DNA of 64,000 nucleotides from Dysgonomonas sp. 25 (GTDB lineage: Bacteria > Bacteroidota > Bacteroidia > Bacteroidales > Dysgonomonadaceae): contig NZ_QVMN01000002.1 of assembly GCF_010501075.1 (NCBI RefSeq), forward strand, positions 1-64,000. Reading direction: 5' to 3'. Positions within the stretch are counted from its first letter, which is position 1. Each line of letters starts with the position of its first letter. The notes beneath the pieces were generated by a model. That model had not been told where the DNA came from. It did no database searches and saw only the letters and a list, made by a program, of their open reading frames with translations. The position numbers and the translations under genes were made by a program. Of the stretch, positions 8,972 through 17,204 are shown piece after piece.

Positions 8972-10282
8972 TTAGTCTAAAATAAGTATTTTACGGGCAA
9001 TGTCAATATTTTCGCCCCCCTGTCCTCTAAATATTATTTCCCCGGAACGATTCACTATAATAAAAGATGGAAATGTATTTATATTCAGTTTCTTACAAAT
9101 TGAATTGTTATAATCGTCCAGATTATCAAACAACAACTTCCATCGAATATCCTTCTCCTTGAATATCCGAACTGCAGCGTCGAAGTTTTCTGGTTTATCA
9201 AAGCATATACTGACAAAATCACACGAGGAACTTACCTGCTGATATAACTCCTTTAAGGTAGGTAATCCTTCAATACATGGGGCGCACCATGTACCCCAAA
9301 AATCGAGTAGTATATATTCCTTGCCTTCGGTAAAAAGAGCTTTTATTTTATCGAACAGAATTAGGTTTAAATATTCAATGTTTTTTGTGTTTGTTTTTAT
9401 TTTTGTTATAAAAGCCTTCTGCCAATCCAGACTTATACTATCCACCCTGTAGCACTGTTCGTCAAGATATACAGTATCATTCAATTGATAATTTCGTTTA
9501 TATTTTTTACCATCTATATATAGGTCTTTATGAACATTTCCATCTTTAGCAATTATCATAAATGTAATTCCTTCATTCTGATTAATATTGGAACTATTTT
9601 CCTGAAAGTGAAAAGTATATTCAGCAAAATCTCCTTTCCTTTGTTTCAGATTATATATAGATAAAGGTAGCTGGTTGACTCTAGTATCATTATATGTCAT
9701 CCCAAAGGCTAAAGGCATCAGCCTGAATTCAATATCTCTTTCCGAAATTTTATTATCTATACAAAAAGGATATTTTATTTTGATGGCAGGGAAAGAACGA
9801 TCCGGATGTTTTCTGTTATCCCATTTTTTGGTAGATTCATAGTGATATGAAAAAGATATGTCTTTTTCTATAAAAGAATTATGCCGTTTCAGCAAGCAGA
9901 TATTGAGAGAATCGTTTTCCTTTCTTACCAATATATTTATCCCATTCGGCAAATCAGGACATTGGTATCTATCTATGTCGATAGCGAATTGCTCTGTCAC
10001 TTCAATAGCTTTAAGATCACCTTGCTTAGCTAATAGACTGAGATAATATTCAGGCTGTATATCCCAATTATATAGTATACTATCTAATGAATTTTTATCA
10101 TGTTCGTTCTCCCATATAGACACTAAAGCAGGGTAATGGATTGTCCAGTTCTTAGTTTCTTTTATATCAATGAAAGTATCAAGAACTATCTTGACCTGTT
10201 CATCTTTGATCTGCGCTTTTCCAAGAACGAAAGATAAAAAGAGTAAAAAAATGATTGCTATGCGCGCTTTTTCTTTTTTCAT
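8972..10282 (-). CDS. TlpA-like thioredoxin-fold protein (WGTWCAPC)
   Basis: 436 aa with an N-terminal signal sequence (IAIIFLLFLSFVLGKAQ), so periplasmic or envelope-located. The N-terminal 300 residues have no clear family. The C-terminal 130 residues are a TlpA/ResA-type thioredoxin domain with the redox motif WGTWCAPC (about 328-335) and the cis-proline segment NTFPSF. It probably reduces or shuffles disulfides in an envelope substrate. It is directly downstream of precursor peptide 1 and directly upstream (14 bp) of the C39 exporter. This makes the six-cysteine peptide its most plausible client, although a housekeeping substrate cannot be excluded. Confidence 0.88.
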   Translation of the reverse strand: MKKEKARIAIIFLLFLSFVLGKAQIKDEQVKIVLDTFIDIKETKNWTIHYPALVSIWENEHDKNSLDSILYNWDIQPEYYLSLLAKQGDLKAIEVTEQFAIDIDRYQCPDLPNGINILVRKENDSLNICLLKRHNSFIEKDISFSYHYESTKKWDNRKHPDRSFPAIKIKYPFCIDNKISERDIEFRLMPLAFGMTYNDTRVNQLPLSIYNLKQRKGDFAEYTFHFQENSSNINQNEGITFMIIAKDGNVHKDLYIDGKKYKRNYQLNDTVYLDEQCYRVDSISLDWQKAFITKIKTNTKNIEYLNLILFDKIKALFTEGKEYILLDFWGTWCAPCIEGLPTLKELYQQVSSSCDFVSICFDKPENFDAAVRIFKEKDIRWKLLFDNLDDYNNSICKKLNINTFPSFIIVNRSGEIIFRGQGGENIDIARKILILD

Positions 10283-10305
10283 AGTATTGATCTAAGTAAC
10301 ATAGA

Positions 10306-10324
10306 AGCTACAAAGAATGTAGCT
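10306..10324 (-). other. Intercistronic hairpin after precursor peptide 1
   Basis: AGCTACA / TGTAGCT form a perfect 7-bp stem with an AAGAA loop, 35 nt past the stop of peptide 1 and upstream of the TlpA-like gene. There is no T tract, so RNA processing, 3'-end stabilisation or partial termination is more likely than full termination. Hairpins occur in the same place after the three other precursor genes. Confidence 0.55.
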
Positions 10325-10358
10325 CCTAATAAATAAATTGATACTCTTTTATTTTGTT

Positions 10359-10646
10359 TTATAATCGAGCACCAGCACACGTTTGTTTAAACTCTGTATT
10401 GTCTCTGTTATCAGTACAATGAACGCCGGTATTATGGGTTTGTCCATTGATAGTTGAAGTAATAAATTTACAGTCTGTTCCAGAACATCCTAAGGAACCA
10501 CCTGCGCAACTTACAGTGATAGAACATGTCGCAATTCCACTATAAGAACCGCCATAAGAGCCCCCTGCATATCCTCCAAATACATTTTTCATTTCTGTGT
10601 CACTTAGAATTTCTGCATCGAGCAGTTTCAATTTTTTTAATTTCAT
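10359..10646 (-). CDS. GG-leader precursor peptide 1 (six-cysteine core)
   Basis: 95 aa. The 25-aa leader (MKLKKLKLLDAEILSDTEMK then NVFGG) resembles Bacteroidales GG-leader natural-product precursors (TIGR04149-like, from memory) and is identical to that of peptide 2. After the GG the 70-aa core starts with a Gly/Ser/Tyr-rich segment (YAGGSYGGSYSG) and then carries six cysteines spaced C-x5-C-x6-C-x4-C-x17-C-x12-C. That suits up to three disulfides. The gene sits between a conserved upstream element and a short hairpin, immediately upstream of the TlpA/C39/HlyD operon. The activity of the mature peptide (bacteriocin, signal or other) cannot be told from sequence. Confidence 0.9.
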   Translation of the reverse strand: MKLKKLKLLDAEILSDTEMKNVFGGYAGGSYGGSYSGIATCSITVSCAGGSLGCSGTDCKFITSTINGQTHNTGVHCTDNRDNTEFKQTCAGARL

Positions 10647-10760
10647 TGTATTATTTATTTAAAATTTGGCTATAGATTGGGGTGCAACAAATAGCTACTT
10701 TGTTGCCTATTGTCCTATAGCTTAACAATAGCTATTTAGGGTCGACTTCTAAAAATCTGA
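10647..10760 (-). promoter_or_regulatory. Conserved structured element A upstream of precursor 1
   Basis: First of four related elements, each abutting a precursor start codon. On the minus strand it contains stem I (GCTATTGT / ACAATAGGC) with CTATAG in the loop, and stem II (GCAACAAA / TTTGTTGC) with a palindromic loop TAGCTA. Then come a second CTATAG and an A/T-rich run into the ATG. Stem II differs from the other copies by a compensating pair (CAAC/GTTG instead of CAAT/ATTG). A 5' extension containing TTTAGAAGTCGACCCTAAA is shared with element C only. The remaining sequence up to 10919 shows no gene or promoter box I can support. Confidence 0.65.
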
Positions 10761-10919
10761 GGCCTTTCCATTGGTCCTATTATCTTTGATTATGGAGTTT
10801 TAAAAGTAATTGTTCTATCTTTAAAAGAATATAACTTAATACTGTTTTTCTCGATATGACTAATTTCGGCTATTTTTTGATTAGCATATACTATTTTCTA
10901 CTTAGATTAATCATTCTTT

Positions 10920-12212
10920 TCATTTTGATTTTGATTTATTATGCGATTCATCTTCTAATATGTTTTCTCTTTTCATCAAATCCATAAAAAAGTTTATCGC
11001 TTCATCTGTTTTATGTGCTGAATTCTTTTTATAAACGACTTTCCCTGTATTGTCGAGAATGACATAAGTAGGATAAGCCTTAATGCCTAATCGGTTTATA
11101 AACGAAGAAATTGATTTGTTTTCGTCTGGAGTAACCCTATAATTATCCCAGCTAACATTCTGTTCTTGAATAATACTTCTCAGTTTCTCAAGATTCTGAT
11201 CTTCGTCTAAAGCAACACCTAAGACTAAAATATTGTCATTGTCTTTTACTTTCTCGTAGAACGGTCTAAGTTTAGGGAAGGTACCAATACACCATCCACA
11301 CCAACTTCCCCAAAAGTCGATAAACACATATTTACCTTTGATCAGGTCATTTATTTTTACTCTATTGTCATCCTTGACGTCCCTTGCATAAGCAATAGGA
11401 AAAGGTGAGCCGATCTGGCTATAATCTGCTTGATCCCCGATTTTCTTCAAGTATAATTTGTTGGGTGACTCCACTTTACTCAATACAAATAAATGCTCCT
11501 GCACTTGGATAGTATCACCTGTTGAAAAACTCTTCGAATCCTGTTCGCCTGCATAATTAGGATATGAAATACTAAACCAGGTTTCTTCATCCAGCGTATT
11601 GTTATAAATGCTTATTGAACCACCATCGTGTATCGTTACAGGAATTTCCTCTATCATCCCATCTGCAGTCATATAATCTCTTAGAATGAGAATATATTCC
11701 AAGCGTTTATCGTATTGAGGGGCATTCATAATTTTGTATCCATAAACATTGAACGGATCTATTCCAACATTTCGAATTTCCCCTTTGTGGAGAGTGGATG
11801 CAACCTGAATTCCAATACATTTCTCCTTTTTTTTATCAGGCATCAAAGGAGTCTCTGGAAGTGGAATGGTGTACAATGTGTCGTCGCTGAAGTCATGGTT
11901 GTTATTCGTATCGATAACTATATACCTTTCTTTCTTCTCATTATTTACCGCAGCGAAGGCATATACTAAATCTTTTGATTTAGTGAAATTCATCTCATAA
12001 CATAAGATTAGAGAAGTGTCGCATGCTATAGTAGGTATATACTCCAAAAAACTGTATTCTTCTACTAATTGAGGGTATACTAAATTTCCTATACTCGGCA
12101 ATAATATTGCTTTATTGAGTGATACAATATAACTATCTTCTTGTAATGTTATTTGCGCATTGGCATATCCAAGGAGTGACAGAAAAATAGAAATAAATAA
12201 GATTCTTTTCAT
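10920..12212 (-). CDS. TlpA-like thioredoxin-fold protein (WGSWCGWC)
   Basis: 430 aa with a cleavable signal peptide (MKRILFISIFLSLLGYANAQ). The first 280 residues are beta-rich and unassigned, with NNHDFSDDTL resembling a calcium-binding-like loop. The C-terminal thioredoxin domain carries WGSWCGWC, an unusual Trp between the active-site cysteines that could tune redox potential, and the cis-proline stretch KAYPTYVILD. The tail is very polar (DESHNKSKSK). It precedes element A and precursor 1, and follows the 374-aa thioredoxin gene at a 39-bp gap. A redox partner for the Cys-rich peptides is inferred. Confidence 0.87.
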   Translation of the reverse strand: MKRILFISIFLSLLGYANAQITLQEDSYIVSLNKAILLPSIGNLVYPQLVEEYSFLEYIPTIACDTSLILCYEMNFTKSKDLVYAFAAVNNEKKERYIVIDTNNNHDFSDDTLYTIPLPETPLMPDKKKEKCIGIQVASTLHKGEIRNVGIDPFNVYGYKIMNAPQYDKRLEYILILRDYMTADGMIEEIPVTIHDGGSISIYNNTLDEETWFSISYPNYAGEQDSKSFSTGDTIQVQEHLFVLSKVESPNKLYLKKIGDQADYSQIGSPFPIAYARDVKDDNRVKINDLIKGKYVFIDFWGSWCGWCIGTFPKLRPFYEKVKDNDNILVLGVALDEDQNLEKLRSIIQEQNVSWDNYRVTPDENKSISSFINRLGIKAYPTYVILDNTGKVVYKKNSAHKTDEAINFFMDLMKRENILEDESHNKSKSK

Positions 12213-12251
12213 GGTATTATAATTTTAATAAAGATTTGACTATAGAATGGT

Positions 12252-13376
12252 TTACTCTGCCAATAATACCTCTAAGTACATAGCTAAATAGGTTGCATTC
12301 CCTTGTGCATATACTATTTTTCCGCTTTTATCGACTAATACACCATAGGGAACGCCCTCTATATGATATGCCTTTGACAAGTCAGAAGGTATTCCTTTGT
12401 AATCGGTTAGATGTACCCACGGCGTATCGATCTCTTTCATCGCTTTTTTCCAATTCGCTTTTGCCGTGTCGAAAGATATACTTAATATATCGAGGTTCTT
12501 ATATTTTTCGTTCAGCACTTTTAGTTCCGGCATATCCCTTATACATGGTGCACACCAGGATGCCCAGAAGTCGATATACAAATAGTCATTCTTGCCAACA
12601 AAATCCGAGATCTTTTTCTTTTCGCCCTCAGGTGTCTCCAACTCAAAATCTACAAATTGTGTCCCGAATATCTTTTCCCGTTCGGCTTTTTCTTTCAATA
12701 CTTTTTCTCTATATTTAATGTATTGAAGAACTCTGTAGTCATTCTTTAATTCATCATCTGCTAATTCATATATTTCGTCAAAGTAAGGATCTTCCGCATA
12801 ATTCAACCCACTGAAGAATATTAATTTACCAGGTAAATTATGGATGTTTCTCTTCTTGAAAGAAGCATAAAACTTTTCTGATTCTCTATTTATTACTCCG
12901 ATAGAATCCCATAGTTGTCTTTTGCTTATCGCACCCGATTCATATTGCTTCCATACCGCCTTGTTTGCATTACCATATATCCATGTCGAATCAACAAAAG
13001 CTCTCATCAAATTATTTAATGGGGTTCCCCTTGTTATAGCGGGAATTGAATCGCACATATCAACTTCTATTTCGCCTCTCTCCAGAATGATTTTCATTGC
13101 TTTCACAGGATTAGGGTAGTTTCCTGTAGTGATAATCGCCTCATCTATCAGATATTCCTGCCCTTGAAATGCAAACTCTCCATTATGTATGTATGATGTA
13201 TCAACTTGACAGATTGTGGTATCATTTACAAAAGTAAAAAGCATGATAGCTTTTCCGTTGAAATCTTCAGAAATTTGCCCTTTTATTCTAAAACTGTCCG
13301 ATTGAGCCTGAGGATATAGGCTTATTGGAAAACAGACGAAGATGTTAATAACAAGTAAGAGTTTTAATACTTTCAT
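12252..13376 (-). CDS. TlpA-like protein with N-terminal DUF4369-like domain
   Basis: 374 aa. Signal peptide (LLLVINIFVCFPISLYPQ), then a beta-rich DUF4369-like domain (about 28-125, FRIKGQISEDFNGKAIML) common in Bacteroidetes thiol-disulfide proteins, a helical linker, and a C-terminal TlpA thioredoxin domain with WASWCAPC (about 270-277) and the cis-proline segment EGVPYGVLVD. This is the canonical Bacteroidetes envelope oxidoreductase architecture. It starts 15 bp after the mini plug-like gene and is part of the same minus-strand run as precursor 2. Confidence 0.9.
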   Translation of the reverse strand: MKVLKLLLVINIFVCFPISLYPQAQSDSFRIKGQISEDFNGKAIMLFTFVNDTTICQVDTSYIHNGEFAFQGQEYLIDEAIITTGNYPNPVKAMKIILERGEIEVDMCDSIPAITRGTPLNNLMRAFVDSTWIYGNANKAVWKQYESGAISKRQLWDSIGVINRESEKFYASFKKRNIHNLPGKLIFFSGLNYAEDPYFDEIYELADDELKNDYRVLQYIKYREKVLKEKAEREKIFGTQFVDFELETPEGEKKKISDFVGKNDYLYIDFWASWCAPCIRDMPELKVLNEKYKNLDILSISFDTAKANWKKAMKEIDTPWVHLTDYKGIPSDLSKAYHIEGVPYGVLVDKSGKIVYAQGNATYLAMYLEVLLAE

Positions 13377-13391
13377 AATAAATATTTTAAA

Positions 13392-13706
13392 TTATTTCTC
13401 GGAGTATTCTTTATTTGTTTCGAAAACAATGATTCCGGTTCGGTATCTTTCGCCAAAATAGAATACACACATTTTCGGGTCAGTGTAAGTTAAAGTGCTT
13501 ATTATTTTTTCGGGATCAGCCCCAAAAGTGGATCGGGCATCTGAATCTTTCCCATCCAATATAATTTTCGCTCTACTCAATGCATAATCAAGTTTTGGTT
13601 CCTCTATATTAGTAGTATCTTTTTTTGTTCCAACTATTTCTTGTCCGAAAAGGGTTGGCGTCAAGATAATAAAGAAAATGACAAACAGTATAAATACTTT
13701 TTTCAT
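13392..13706 (-). CDS. Small secreted TonB-plug-like protein
   Basis: 104 aa. A clear signal peptide (VFILFVIFFIILTPTLFGQ) is followed by a short mature part whose pattern matches the second half of a TonB-dependent-receptor plug: ALSRAKIILDGK, then DPEKIISTLTYTDP, then GERYRTGIIVFETNK. In full receptors this corresponds to the ILDG...IESIEVLKDP...YGxxxxNGVIxITTK region. No barrel follows. A similar plug segment sits inside the 890-aa protein encoded at 18917-21589. The gene lies directly after precursor 2 and its hairpin. Its role is unknown; as a stand-alone plug it might block, bait or protect a receptor used by the peptides, which is speculation. Confidence 0.65.
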   Translation of the reverse strand: MKKVFILFVIFFIILTPTLFGQEIVGTKKDTTNIEEPKLDYALSRAKIILDGKDSDARSTFGADPEKIISTLTYTDPKMCVFYFGERYRTGIIVFETNKEYSEK

Positions 13707-13747
13707 AAATATAATTTTAATTTCTTTTTAACTCAAATAAGATAAAT

Positions 13748-13773
13748 CTATCTGGGAGCTTGCTCCCAGATAG
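13748..13773 (-). other. Intercistronic hairpin after precursor peptide 2
   Basis: CTATCTGGGAGC and GCTCCCAGATAG pair over 12 bp with a TT centre (effectively 11 bp and a 4-nt loop), 10 nt past the stop of peptide 2. The downstream minus strand reads ATTTATCTTATTTG, so only weak termination is expected. It is the most GC-rich of the four post-precursor hairpins and unrelated to them in sequence. Confidence 0.7.
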
Positions 13774-13782
13774 GCTAAGTTA

Positions 13783-14061
13783 TCATTGTATTGGTTTACA
13801 ATCACAAGTATAAAGAGCTGTAGAACCGCTTCCTAAGGTGATTTTTTGGCAACTATGAGAGACCATTCTCCAGCTATCATCTGACTGTTGTACATTTTTT
13901 TGTCTACATTTACCAGAACATGTGCCACTACCATCATAAATAGTCGTAGAATAACTATTTGAATTACAAACATAGCTACTGTCTTGTCCACCAAATACAT
14001 TTTTCATTTCTGTGTCACTTAGAATTTCTGCATCGAGCAGTTTCAATTTTTTTAATTTCAT
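13783..14061 (-). CDS. GG-leader precursor peptide 2 (six-cysteine core)
   Basis: 92 aa. The 25-aa leader is identical to that of peptide 1 and nearly identical at the DNA level, yet the 67-aa core is unrelated. Six cysteines are spaced C-x15-C-x3-C-x18-C-x14-C-x-C and the core ends CDCKPIQ. The C-x3-C and terminal C-x-C-K framework matches peptide 4 despite very different leaders. The gene is preceded by element B and followed by a strong hairpin. It is surrounded by TlpA-like genes. Export by the C39 transporter after cleavage at VFGG is the expected route. Confidence 0.9.
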   Translation of the reverse strand: MKLKKLKLLDAEILSDTEMKNVFGGQDSSYVCNSNSYSTTIYDGSGTCSGKCRQKNVQQSDDSWRMVSHSCQKITLGSGSTALYTCDCKPIQ

Positions 14062-14150
14062 TGTATTATTTATTTAAAATTTGGCTATAGATTGAGGCAT
14101 AATAAATGATCAGTTTATTGCTCATTGTCCTATAGATTAACAATGATTCT
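14062..14150 (-). promoter_or_regulatory. Conserved structured element B upstream of precursor 2
   Basis: Second copy of the element, filling the space between the stop of the 496-aa gene (14156) and the peptide 2 start. Stem I reads TCATTGT / ACAATGA, so both outer pairs differ from copies A, C and D but stay complementary. Stem II is AATAAA / TTTATT around CTGATCA with the TGATCA palindrome. CTATAG occurs in the stem I loop and again downstream. It lacks the GTCGAC extension of A and C. Confidence 0.65.
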
Positions 14151-14155
14151 TAATA

Positions 14156-15646
14156 TTAAGGTAATAACTTCTTTATCGCTTTTTCTATTTTGTCACTCCC
14201 TGGGTAACCGACGTATTTGTCTGTTAATTCTCCTTTTGGGTTGAAAAATAAGTAAGAAGGTATAGCTTCTAGCCCATATTCGTCACTGAATTGCTCCCAA
14301 ACCTCTTTACTTACATAATAATGATCTCCGGGTATATTAATTTTCATCTTCTCCCATGTCAATTTAGGTGAAGATGGACTTGATATATAGATAAATACGA
14401 GGTCAGGATTTTTATATTTTTCCTTAATCGGTTCGATTTCCTCTATCCCTCTCAGGCATGGGCCACACCAGGTAGCCCAGAAATCAATAACAAGTGCTTT
14501 ATTGTTATATCGAGAGAAAAGCTCGTTCATAAAATTATTCATTTTTATTTTAGGGGTAAAGGAACTTTCTGAAGGAGGGTCTTTTCGGGATAACGATAAT
14601 ACTTCATTATTAGCTGCGATTAGAATATCTGCAATCGGATTATCGTCATAATATGATTTTATATTTTCAATTTGCTTGTCTGAAAGAGCTTTCATCTCCA
14701 AAAACTGCAATGTATATTCATTTATTACCAGCAAGTCAAAAAATACACCGCTATCGAAACCGACCAAGTCTGCTAAGGTCGCTTTGGTGTTATCCAGCCA
14801 CAGCGAAATATCCTGATCTCCAATTCTCTGTATGCTAAGATCTTTATTGGTTAAGATACTTTGCAGCAAAAATGGGTACATTGTGCTGGATATGTATTCC
14901 TTATCGTTCAAATCGCACTCCCGTAAAAAAGAATAATATGATTTTGTTACTTCAAAAATGGGCATATCCTCCGCAGCAAGGGTGTTCTCATCTTTCAGTG
15001 ATTGATAAACCAATTTCATTCGGGTGGCATAGTCAAATAACAATGTATTTGTGTAAAATACATCCAATTCATTCTTTAGGCTTTCTTTACCCTTTAACGA
15101 AAGAACAGTATTGCTATCTATCGATTGTTTAATTTCCTTCATTTTAGCCGAAACATTGAGAGAATATTCTTCCGGAGTTACAATTTCGTTCTTTATCAAT
15201 GCTTTATTTGCTATTATATCCATCATTATATTTCTCAGCTGTTGCAGGTCTGCAGAGGAGTAGCCACTTGTCTCTAATGTCTCAATGTAGCTATCTCCAG
15301 CATTATTTAAGCCAATATTCAGAACTGTTTTCTGATTTGGGGTGAGGGGGATAATCCCGTTAATGCCAAATGACTCTAATCCTGCTAATGTTTTGTAGTT
15401 CAAAGGGATTTTATAGTGGAAAGAGCCGTCGGATGCGATTGGTATCATATAAGTTGTTTGTTCGGCACTACAAATATTTGTGACTACTATTTTCATTTCT
15501 TGTGCAGAAGATAAATTCTCTTTAACTTTCCCTTCCAACAAGGCATAGCCCGGTTCTATGGCTATTTGTCCATTTTCCTCTGAATTGCAACTAATCAGCA
15601 TTACAAACAGAAAAGAGAGGATATATATAGATTTATTATATTTCAT
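14156..15646 (-). CDS. TlpA-like lipoprotein (WATWCGPC), paralogue 1
   Basis: 496 aa. Lipoprotein signal with lipobox at Cys20 (LFVMLISCNSEE). A large N-terminal region (about 30-360) of unknown fold includes a helical block starting SYYSFLRECDLND that is clearly shared with the next upstream gene. The C-terminal thioredoxin domain has WATWCGPC, the classic active site, and the cis-proline stretch EAIPSYLFFNPKG. It is likely anchored in a membrane facing the periplasm. It is separated from its 511-aa paralogue by 6 bp, pointing to tandem duplication and co-transcription. It ends just before element B and precursor 2. Confidence 0.9.
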   Translation of the reverse strand: MKYNKSIYILSFLFVMLISCNSEENGQIAIEPGYALLEGKVKENLSSAQEMKIVVTNICSAEQTTYMIPIASDGSFHYKIPLNYKTLAGLESFGINGIIPLTPNQKTVLNIGLNNAGDSYIETLETSGYSSADLQQLRNIMMDIIANKALIKNEIVTPEEYSLNVSAKMKEIKQSIDSNTVLSLKGKESLKNELDVFYTNTLLFDYATRMKLVYQSLKDENTLAAEDMPIFEVTKSYYSFLRECDLNDKEYISSTMYPFLLQSILTNKDLSIQRIGDQDISLWLDNTKATLADLVGFDSGVFFDLLVINEYTLQFLEMKALSDKQIENIKSYYDDNPIADILIAANNEVLSLSRKDPPSESSFTPKIKMNNFMNELFSRYNNKALVIDFWATWCGPCLRGIEEIEPIKEKYKNPDLVFIYISSPSSPKLTWEKMKINIPGDHYYVSKEVWEQFSDEYGLEAIPSYLFFNPKGELTDKYVGYPGSDKIEKAIKKLLP

Positions 15647-15652
15647 CTTGCT

Positions 15653-17188
15653 TTAAGGTAATAGATTTGTTATTTCCTTTTCCATCACATCATTACCCGG
15701 ATAGCCTACGTATTTGTTGACAAATTTTCCATCTTTATCGAATATCAGGTAGGTAGGTATTCCGGTAAATTCATATTTATCCAATATATATTCCCATTCT
15801 TCTTCGCTGAGGTAGTAATGCTCTCCGCCGATACCTTCTATTTTTGCATCAAATGCTTTTTTAGGAGAAGAAGGATTTGTGATATACACATAGACCACAT
15901 CTTTATCTTTCATATTTGCTTTCAATCCACGGATTTCTTGCATTGCATCCAAACAAGGTCCGCACCAGGTAGCCCAAAAATCTACGATAACGACTTTCCT
16001 CTTGTATTTAGATAGAATTGCGGACATTAGCTTTTCTTTTTCGACAACAGGCGTTTCATTAACAACTGCAATACTCTTACCTTTTGCCAGTCTGATTATT
16101 TCATCATTCCTTTGCAGAAGAATTGTTTCTATATCACTATTCTTAAAATAATTATGAATGTTCTCTTTTTGCTTATCAGACAATGGGATAAGCTTGTCAT
16201 TGAATTGCAGAGCAAAGGCATGTGTGACCAGCAAATCATAGAAAAGGCTTTCGTCAAAGCCTACCAGTTCGCTTAGTATTTCTTTCACCTCTCTGAGCCA
16301 GATATCTATCGGAGTATCGCCTATGGCTGGGATAGCAAGCGTATTATTCTTTAGAATTTGTTCAAGAATCCGGCTATAACCTACATTATACAGATATATC
16401 GGATCATTTAGATTAAGGTCTTTTAAAAAAGAATAATAAGATTTCTTTGGTTCTTCAGGAACAACGAATTCGCTCCATCTCTCTTTGGGATTATTATCTT
16501 TATAGTTCATCTCCATTTCGCCTGTATAGAAAAATACACTGCTTGATAAACAAAATAATTTAAAATCGTTTGATAAATATATTTTACCCCAAGGGGATAA
16601 ATTTTGATTATCAGAGACAACTTTTTCTATCCTGTAATCTATCATCTCATTTATGTATCGAAGATAAGTATCAGGGCTTACATCATAGGCTGACCTGAAC
16701 TCATTATGGAGTGAATCATATGCACTATATTGGCTCATTTTTACAAATAAATCGGAGTTTGTGGTTATATCAAATTTATTGAAAGAGATAGCCCCGTTCA
16801 GAGTAACATCTGTTATTTCTCCGCCGTTTAAGTCGAGATTCAATATTGTTTCTTTTTCGGTAGATAAACAGATCTGTATATATTTTTCAAAAACATTCGA
16901 ACTAATGGTTGTTATAGTCTTATCTGTTTCGAGGAGGACTTCATACTCGAAACTTCCATCTGTATTTACTGGAATTTCATACGTTAAGTTATTATGCGTG
17001 ACAGGGGCATGAATGTACAAATTGAACGAATATATTGGAGTATTACCGGTGATGTTTCCCGATATTTTAGCAACACCCTGTTTTATTACAGGAGAAGGTA
17101 GCGTATCCACCTGCTCCGGTGGCGTTGAGCACGAGGTGTTTATTGAGAGAAGAAAGAGAACAAAACAGTAGAGAAATATGTATTTCAT
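15653..17188 (-). CDS. TlpA-like lipoprotein (WATWCGPC), paralogue 2
   Basis: 511 aa. The N-terminal hydrophobic segment ends in INTSCST, a plausible but atypical lipobox at Cys20. The middle domain shares the block SYYSFLKDLNLNDPIYL, GDTPIDIWL, LVGFDESLFYDLLV and LSDKQKENI with the downstream paralogue. The C-terminal thioredoxin domain has WATWCGPC and the cis-proline stretch TGIPTYLIFDKDGK. It starts 16 bp after the 406-aa gene. Divergence from its neighbour in the N-terminal quarter suggests different partners, while the redox domain is conserved. A role toward the Cys-rich peptides is inferred from location. Confidence 0.9.
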   Translation of the reverse strand: MKYIFLYCFVLFLLSINTSCSTPPEQVDTLPSPVIKQGVAKISGNITGNTPIYSFNLYIHAPVTHNNLTYEIPVNTDGSFEYEVLLETDKTITTISSNVFEKYIQICLSTEKETILNLDLNGGEITDVTLNGAISFNKFDITTNSDLFVKMSQYSAYDSLHNEFRSAYDVSPDTYLRYINEMIDYRIEKVVSDNQNLSPWGKIYLSNDFKLFCLSSSVFFYTGEMEMNYKDNNPKERWSEFVVPEEPKKSYYSFLKDLNLNDPIYLYNVGYSRILEQILKNNTLAIPAIGDTPIDIWLREVKEILSELVGFDESLFYDLLVTHAFALQFNDKLIPLSDKQKENIHNYFKNSDIETILLQRNDEIIRLAKGKSIAVVNETPVVEKEKLMSAILSKYKRKVVIVDFWATWCGPCLDAMQEIRGLKANMKDKDVVYVYITNPSSPKKAFDAKIEGIGGEHYYLSEEEWEYILDKYEFTGIPTYLIFDKDGKFVNKYVGYPGNDVMEKEITNLLP

Positions 17189-17204
17189 AGCATTTTTTTC
17201 ATTT

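Noticed and set aside
12293-12718. 141-codon plus-strand open frame
   Set aside because: Opposite to the TlpA/DUF4369 gene, with no signal, motif or spacing consistent with a gene; a shadow of a real coding frame.
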